The notes below the pieces were generated by a model. That model did not search any database and was not told where the DNA came from. It was given only the letters and a program-made list of their open reading frames with translations. Made by a program: the position numbers and the translations under genes. A stretch of 64,000 nt of DNA from Channallabes apus (lineage: Eukaryota; Chordata; Actinopteri; Siluriformes; Clariidae): positions 21,250,642 through 21,314,641 of the forward strand of contig CM060121.1 of NCBI GenBank assembly GCA_030522415.1, in the 5' to 3' direction. This document shows, piece after piece, positions 58,886 to 64,000 of the stretch. Position 1 is the first letter of the stretch; every line of letters begins with the position of its first letter.

Positions 58886-59564
58886 TGGAAATAGTTTCTT
58901 TTTTATTCATATACCAATTTGATTCACATTATTTTACTACAAAGAATGGTGTAAAACAAACTTAATGTGAACCTTCTTACATAAACACAATTATATTTGC
59001 ATGGATATGGTATAGAAATAACAATACAGGAAACATAATCTAAAGAATAATTGACATTTTTTACACCACTCCCTGATGAACATCTTTGAAACCTATAAGG
59101 ATGAACAATAATCTTAAACAGAAGAGCACTTGTAAAATTCAACTATCTTAATAAATCACAAACTGTTGATTTACACTTCACTGTGTCTTTCAAGTATGAA
59201 GCTTATTTGAAGAGATTTAAATACAGTATGTAAAATATTTATAGCATAGTATTAAAGAAACAATCAGGAAAGATGACATGCATATGATCCATGTATATAA
59301 TAAAACCCTTTGAAGTATAAATTATATTTGCTATGATAATGTATTAAATTATTAAAATAACATAGAAACAAAGGAATTAAGATGGAAAGATGTAGACGAA
59401 ATAATACAGGTAATGTTGTACGCACGGTAATTCTGCACTACCTGACTAGTCCAGATCAACTCCTCTGGTCCAATGTTGCACCAAATTAATTAGTTTGCAT
59501 TAATAAACAACGCAGTTTTCCGGCGTTCAACTGCAAAACTGTTTTATTTCCCATTTACTGCTAC

Positions 59565-59700
59565 CAAAATGGAGAGGGGTTGGGGCGGGGGCGGGGTGTC
59601 TAGGAGCCAATCAGAAACGCTCGCTCCTTTAAAATCTGGTGACGTAATAAACACACCCCCGCGTTCACGGCTCGCCTCCTGTTTAAAAGTCTCTTTCCCC
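59565..59700. promoter_or_regulatory. promoter-like GC/CCAAT/CRE cluster
   Basis: Within about 130 bp: GGGGCGGGGGCGGGGTG (GC boxes, about 59582-59598), GAGCCAATCAGAA (CCAAT box, about 59605-59617), TGACGTAA (CRE-like, about 59639-59646) and CpGs in CCCCGCGTTCACGGCTCG. No ORF or recognisable exon follows on either side within the window. It may drive an unseen gene or lncRNA, or be a distal element of igf2bp1. Confidence 0.45.
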
Positions 59701-59769
59701 CATTTTGAATTGAAGAGGCATAATCGTTCATCTGTAACTATTTCCATCAACATTTTTATACCATTTTAG

Positions 59770-62700
59770 TTATTATGAACACGTAAAGAAAACTGCTTAC
59801 GTAGATATGGGAGCTCATACCGGGTAGTACATTTTTTTGAGAAAGAAAACATTTTGTGTTTAAATTTGCCCATACCAAGTCACGTAGGCTTTATTGTTGT
59901 TCTCAATACACACAGATGGAATGTTAGGAACGAAATGCAGTTCCCCAGTAATCATGGTGCTACTCTTACAACGAAACATTGTCAGACACGTAGCATAGTG
60001 ACATACCTATGCAAAATCAATTAAATTGAGAGAATAGATTATCAAAAAAACAATATAAACAACCTACACTAATCACAACAACCTTTGCTGCATAGGTGCC
60101 CTCTAGTAAAACTGTGTTTTGTTGTGCATTTTATAGCTTACTTACTAAACATTCAAATGCAAATGTTTTCTTTACAAAATGGAAAATTTGAAGAAAAAGC
60201 AGTCTTCAGATATGCTCAACATGTAGACGAATTTTTGTGCAACAAGGCAAAAAAGTGTTTTGAAATTGCCTGTATCTAAAGAAGCTATTGTATGACAACT
60301 GGCAACAGTTAAAAAAGAAATGTCAGAAGTAGTGGGCTAAGTGCAAGTATGTTATGGACTAATAAGGGAATGAATATTGCACCAGATGATAAAGTATAAA
60401 GCCAGACATACAAGTCATTAATGCACATTTACAAGCAAATAATAACTTTTGAACTGACAATCCTTTGTTTGTCTGAAATGTTCCCCATTCTCTTTTTAGA
60501 ACAATTTCCTTTATCTACATTTTATCTCATCTCTCACTGCATTTTGTTACCTACGAGGAAATATCTATGAATCTTAGCACACCACACCAAGATTATTATT
60601 TTTATTTTTTTTTGAAAAAGCTTTAACTTTGCTATAACATAGACTAACTAATACACCTAACGCATGCCTATGGACTGATAAGTTAAGATATTTGTACATT
60701 GATCATTGGTTATAAATAAAGTTTATTATTTTAAAACAAAGTGTGCAAAGTATTGTTTTGTCCTATTTTTGTAGAGCTTTAATAATATTTGTTACGGAAT
60801 TTATTTATAGCATTACATAATAGTCATAAATATTAGTTAATTATTAGTGATAGTACAGGAAAATGTAAAACCCAACAATGTTTATTGTTTGAATAACCAA
60901 AACATTTTAAAGTCATTTAAGTGTAGAATTATTGATGTTCCTATACAACCAAAGATTACTTTACATAAAATTTTTTTTAGAAAGTGTATTTTAACTCAGG
61001 TGGTCCATTTAATAGACTCCAGTGTTCTGAACAGGTTTTGCTTATTGTTTACAGTATTGTTTATATGATTTATTTACCATTTAACATTAATATCTTACAG
61101 CATAATGGTCTTGGATCATTTTGTTACATGTGATGATAATAGACATCTGTAAAACCTAACCTACATAACATATCAAGTATCTATACTTAATAACTTTTGC
61201 AGCCAAGCACACACATGTACAAATTACCATATATCAGAAACAGATTAATAAATAAATTATGTAAAATTGAAATGTTGCATTTTAAATCTGTTTAAACTGT
61301 CCAGTGTTCTGAGATATGTGTTCTTTAGTGTTGACAGTTTGTGTGTGTGTGTCTACAGCTAACACATCGTACTTGGAGAGAACTTTTACGAGAATTTGTT
61401 ATATAATGTATTAGTGGAATTAGAAATCTTGACATACAATTTCTGACTGTTTTTGATTAACAAGATGACAGAGAAACATATAGAAATGTAAAAATTTGTG
61501 ATTAACATGTGCTTATCTGTAGACAGAATTTCAATGTAGAATTGTTGACACCCTGCAATTGCAAACTGCTATTTTACCACATATTATAAACAGATTTTTT
61601 TTTTTTTTTTATAAAGATCCATTCAGTGTTAAAGGAGTTGTGCTTTTCTGCTTAAAGCTGTTTAACCTCTCAACTATTTTGGAATATTGTTGTATTTTAT
61701 CCCACTGAAAGTCTGTTATAAAGAAAATATCTTTATCTTCAGCTTACCCATTTACTACTTAAAGAGTTTTTGTGGTATTCTGTATAGTATTCATTTGCAG
61801 CACGTGCTGGTAACCTGGAGTAGCTGCTCCCACCAAGCGGGCGTGCTGAGATAATGCAGCTTCAGCAACTCAATCCAGAGCAGAAAGAACTTCATACAAA
61901 AGCCTCCAAACATGAACACACGTGAAGTTGCTGCTAATCGGGTTCTTCCCAATCGCATGTCATGTTAGCCCACAAGGCTAGTGTGTTCTAAAGTAAAGCA
62001 CACATCGCAGCTGCATTGCTTTAAGAAAAGGCTTGGTTTATGCTTCTAAACATGCTTTTCATTCGTAATTCTGTTAAAGGTTAATCTGTTTAAACCACAC
62101 ATCTCTCCATGCTTTGGTTTTGGATTTCGTTTGAGCTAGTTAAACCCTTTTCAATGGAACCTGCATATAGCAAAACAACACTGGCTGCAACTGAATTCAT
62201 TTTTATTTCGTATGAAAATAGATCCGCTTCTAATATATCAAAATATCACTTCAACTTTTACTAATGACATTTAAATGTATGACGCGTTATATAGCGTCGT
62301 TTGTAAATGACATAAATCATGGGGATGAATCATAAAAGGTGTCGTTTCAAGATTTCTTTCCGAAATGCGAATAACTAACAGATGAAACACGAAGATATCA
62401 ATCCCTCAATCACAAATGCACAATTATCGCAATCAAACGATGCGATGAATTCAATAAAGATAAACATTACGTCAAGTAGGCTAATTAATCTACGAATAAA
62501 TCTAATTAAATCGCGCTATTTCAATGTGCAGGTGAAATGTTTTCTACGTTCGATTAGAAAACAAAGAAAGTGTCTAAACAGATAAAGGGAAATAATTCCG
62601 ATGAGATTAGAATAACTAGCTAAACACATGTAAATAGAAATCGTAAAATGATAATACCAATACAAGTAAAAATAAAGAGTTTAAGAGTTTTAAATACCAA

Positions 62701-64000
62701 CAGGGCGTACTCTAATTTAACCATTTTTAAAAAAAATTGTTTAATTGCATTGTTTATTACCTTATTCAGCGTTAGGTTTAGTTGTAAAAGTTTTGTCTTG
62801 TATATTTGAAATCGAACTTCTGGGTTTTTCTGCTTGAACAATTGCGATTGTATGTCTGTAACGTTGTTTTATTCGCAGTCGTTTCTAATTCTTTGCATTG
62901 AGTTACACTATAGTGAGGCTGCAAAAAAAAAAAAAACCCCACAGGTTCAGTTCCACTGTTCAGATGGTCTAACAGGAAGCTCCGCCTCCGCACAAGTTTG
63001 TAATCACACATTCAATGGAAGGTCTTTAGGCTATGGGAGCTTTAAATGTGATGCCTCATAATTCTTAACACACGTTGTGTTGTTTTCTATTATGTGATGA
63101 CCGACCAGACTCTCGAAGAAATAAAAGTGAATAATAAGTCAGACCAGATTCTGTTTACATAGACCCCATGTGATAGTACGTTATAATTTCCATAGATCAT
63201 CATTTTAATACAAATGAGCTAAAGAATACAGTCGATCTAAAACATCTGTCCTGATGCTTTATGGTAGCGCGATATATTCACTTTCTCTTATTTCCAAGTG
63301 ATTTAAACGCAAAACGAAACACAAATGTAATTTGAAGCACTTACATTAAACCGAACCGTTGATTATGTTGTTAGATAAACGTTACACTGTCATGCTTAAT
63401 GTGCAATGTAAATCCTTTTGGATGTTGTTGCAGCAATTAAGCTGAAAAAGTGACGTCATAACAGTAGAGTACACATTCAACCTTCAAAGAGAACAGATTT
63501 CAGTCTGTAGCTAGTATCTTGTACTAGATAGTCTATAATCATTTGATGAAATCAAATAGTTGATAGTTTTACCTGATAGTTTTACCTTAAACCTTTTTTT
63601 TTTTGTATGTTTGTTTTCTCTAATCTTTGTCTGATGACTACTTTAAATCCGAACCTTGCACTAAACAGAACTGTGCTTACCACTCTGCATTAGATGGAGA
63701 GATTTTTAACAGCAGATTTTGGTTACAGGTAACATTTTTTTTCAACCAAAAAGGATAAAAAATATTAGGTTTGATGTTTGAAATGAGCATTCATTCATTT
63801 ATCCATCTATCCATCCATCCATTTGATTTTTAGACTGTTAAATAATGTAAAATTGCTTTAATTATTTGTTAATGAATTTCCATATACAGTAGTAACTCAT
63901 CAGCAATTGAGTATGCTAGTATTCTAGTTTACAAATACAGAATACAAATAGGATTAAAGCACAAGAGAACAACATAATTAAGCAAAGTTTTCTATTATAG
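59770..64000. other. AT-rich sequence without recognised genes
   Basis: Only short ORFs without family resemblance, poly(T)/(A) runs, a CAGCACGTGCTG palindrome (61798-61809) and an (ATCC)n at about 63801-63822. No splice-supported exon was found. Confidence 0.5.

Overview
The window looks like a teleost fish nuclear genome. It is AT-rich, has short vertebrate-type exons with GT/AG borders, many microsatellites, and fish-type repeats: Tc1-like and hAT DNA transposons, an L2/Maui-like LINE and tRNA-derived SINEs. A catfish-like otophysan would fit the SINE and Tc1 load, but I could not test that.

Two protein-coding genes are supported, both on the minus strand. The larger is igf2bp1 (insulin-like growth factor 2 mRNA-binding protein 1, IMP1/CRDBP). 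Its complete coding sequence lies in 15 exons between 54146 and 19666. The joined reading frame is 1797 nt (598 aa). All 14 junctions keep phase, both RRMs are present, and all four KH domains keep an intact GXXG loop. Intron 2 is about 24 kb and separates the RRM1 exons from the rest of the gene. It holds CpG-rich patches (about 37.4-38.0 kb and 41.4-41.6 kb) that could be internal regulatory sequence. The 3' untranslated region begins at 19665 and probably runs several kb leftward. It contains let-7 seed matches, including a close pair at about 18.25 kb.

The second gene (9836 to 4510, 10 exons, 374 aa) is a ZWINT-like outer-kinetochore coiled-coil protein, downstream of igf2bp1 in the same orientation. 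Its N-terminal and coiled-coil parts resemble mammalian ZWINT. It continues for about 150 residues into a globular C-terminal region that I read as RWD-like. This is the most interesting protein observation here.

Layout: 1-500 SINE; 597-1599 hAT deletion derivative with an 8-bp target duplication; 2240-4197 decayed LINE; 4510-9836 zwint-like gene; 10.1-11.9 kb degenerate repeats; about 12-14 kb no gene seen; about 14-19.7 kb probable igf2bp1 3'UTR; 19.7-28.7 kb igf2bp1 exons 15-3, with introns carrying two Tc1-type elements, a Tc1-type MITE and two SINEs with visible target duplications; 28.7-52.8 kb intron 2; 52.8-54.6 kb exons 2 and 1 and the promoter region; 54.6-64 kb upstream sequence without a recognised gene but with a promoter-like GC/CCAAT/CRE cluster at about 59.6 kb.

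I found no new multi-gene system. The best leads are the zwint C-terminal domain, a possible internal igf2bp1 promoter giving a KH-only protein, the paired let-7 sites, a frame-breaking 23-bp candidate microexon in zwint, and unexplained hairpins and duplicated blocks.
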